This document shows, in pieces, positions 40,786 through 41,683 of a stretch of 41,683 bases of DNA. Where the stretch lies: NCBI GenBank assembly GCA_031279835.1, contig JAITHV010000005.1, positions 1 through 41,683 on the forward strand, in the 5' to 3' direction. This DNA is from Coriobacteriales bacterium (GTDB lineage Bacteria; Actinomycetota; Coriobacteriia; Coriobacteriales; UBA8131). How positions within the stretch are numbered: the first letter of the stretch is position 1; each line of letters starts with the position of its first letter. Below the pieces are notes generated by a model. That model searched no databases. It worked only from the letters and a program-made list of their open reading frames with translations, and had not been told where the DNA came from. The position numbers were made by a program, and so were the translations under genes.

Positions 40786-41604
40786 ATGCAGTGCCCGTCA
40801 TGTGGTCTTCATGTGCTCGAAGGGAGCAATTATTGCCCCTCCTGTGGATATAGAATTAATGCTGGGCTGTACCAGCTGCAAGGGGTGAAGCCGTCATCCC
40901 TTGCGCCCTCATCGGCACTGGCCATCCCTGCAAAGATGACCCCCGTCGTATGTCACGGCAGAGAGCGGACCTGGGGGCTGTTTTTGATTATCGCAGGCAT
41001 TTTGATGACTCCGGTGTACTTTCAATGCATCATGGCCGTGTTCTTGTCGAGGTACGCACCAGCCCTTTGGCCACTGACACTTACCTATGTTCCCTTGCTG
41101 CTTGTTTTAGGCGTCACAGGTTTTTATGGCCAGCGGTTTGTTAGACGCCCCGATGTTGTCACAAGAACCGGCCGGCCAATGTACCGGCTGGCATTGCCTG
41201 ACATAATTGTCAGTGCCGCTACCTTATTTGCTTTATTGTCTTATACATTATATGACATATATGTTTATATCTTCCAGTCGAATGCATCGGGCTCTTCGCT
41301 CCTCCCTATCGTTTCGCTGATTGTCTCAATCACTGCCTTAGGCTCCGCATTGTTTCTCGTGTGCTGGTCACTAGCAATCTTCAAACAGGTCAGAGGCATG
41401 GGCGCATGGTGTGTGTCGATCTGCTCGCTCATTCTCGCCTTGTTTGTGCTGCTTGGCCTCTTGGGAGACCAGCTTTATGAACTCGACGCCATCCTGTACC
41501 AAGGCTTATCACTTGTATTGGAATTCCATTATTATCTATTGATTTTTAGTATATTTATTAGTATAAAAATCCCCCCTTGCAGTGCGGATACTATCTCAAC
41601 GTAG
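40786..41604 (+). CDS. Zinc-ribbon membrane protein
   Basis: A 272-residue protein beginning MQCPSCGLHVLEGSNYCPSCGYRI, a two-CxxC zinc ribbon, then about seven hydrophobic spans and no recognised domain. The ATG at 40786 is chosen because it opens the zinc ribbon and has AAAGG near by; the frame is open from 40654. Base composition falls towards the 3' end, where AT-rich codons (TAT, ATT, TTA) are common, unlike the neighbours, which may mean recent acquisition. Function unknown. Confidence 0.7.
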   Translation: MQCPSCGLHVLEGSNYCPSCGYRINAGLYQLQGVKPSSLAPSSALAIPAKMTPVVCHGRERTWGLFLIIAGILMTPVYFQCIMAVFLSRYAPALWPLTLTYVPLLLVLGVTGFYGQRFVRRPDVVTRTGRPMYRLALPDIIVSAATLFALLSYTLYDIYVYIFQSNASGSSLLPIVSLIVSITALGSALFLVCWSLAIFKQVRGMGAWCVSICSLILALFVLLGLLGDQLYELDAILYQGLSLVLEFHYYLLIFSIFISIKIPPCSADTIST

Positions 41605-41624
41605 TGCAACCCCTTCCTTGATCC

Positions 41625-41630
41625 TATAAT
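41625..41630 (+). promoter_or_regulatory. TATAAT box near the window end
   Basis: A perfect -10 hexamer in an AT-rich stretch after the zinc-ribbon gene; only TAGTGC lies 17 bases upstream. Its gene would lie beyond the window. Confidence 0.35.
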
Positions 41631-41683
41631 GTTAGTACTGAACTGTTTTACAGCTACGAATGGTCGAGTTGGCGGCGGTGTTC

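Overview
The window is 41.7 kb of GC-rich bacterial chromosome, densely coding with short intergenic gaps. The gene content fits an anaerobic, menaquinone-respiring actinomycete of the class Coriobacteriia, probably related to Eggerthellaceae. This is inferred from four things: a DMSO-reductase-type operon ending in a membrane-anchored LuxR regulator, menA/menG, LutB/LutC, and a complete arginine operon. No rRNA, tRNA, CRISPR array, IS element or phage gene was recognised.

Layout. 2-2030 (+): the 3' part of lutB and all of lutC (L-lactate oxidation). 2098-6631 (-): class V aminotransferase, serA, menA, menG. 6695-15751 (-): argC-J-B-D-F-R-G-H in one run behind a promoter at about 15.8 kb. 15956-24746: a surface-polysaccharide locus in switching orientations with a GT4 glycosyltransferase, an initiating sugar-phosphate transferase, a DegT aminotransferase, a Wzm/Wzt-type exporter, three GT2 glycosyltransferases and a DUF2304 protein. 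24785-27832 (-): prfA followed by one 655-codon frame that joins PrmC, Sua5/TsaC and RpiB. 27974-30898: GtrA-like protein, DUF554 membrane protein with a lectin-like scrap behind it, and a sodium/solute symporter. 31248-33102 (-): a small secreted Cys/His-repeat protein, an ECF sigma factor broken by an in-frame TAG, and an RsgI-like anti-sigma factor with a histidine-rich tail. 33428-40619 (+): molybdopterin oxidoreductase (DmsA-like), DmsB, DmsC, TorD-type chaperone, a second DmsC-like anchor, and a LuxR regulator. 40786-41604 (+): a zinc-ribbon membrane protein of lower GC.

How they work together. Lactate oxidation can feed electrons to menaquinone, whose last two synthesis steps are encoded here, and the Dms-type enzyme can return them to an S- or N-oxide or similar acceptor. 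The arginine genes form a self-regulated unit with argR inside it. The polysaccharide genes supply priming, sugar building, transfer and export. The sigma/anti-sigma/secreted-protein unit is the most unusual part: three exact C-x4-C-x5-H-x-H motifs sit in an exported protein beside an anti-sigma factor whose outer tail is loaded with histidine. This suggests an undescribed envelope metal-sensing or metal-handling system.

A second theme is slippage-prone DNA. Tandem repeats with units of 9, 24, 27 or 39 bp lie in frame inside otherwise conserved proteins (ArgH, DegT aminotransferase, DUF2304, TorD, LuxR, the secreted protein), while repeats outside or at the ends of genes have units of 10, 13 or 38 bp.
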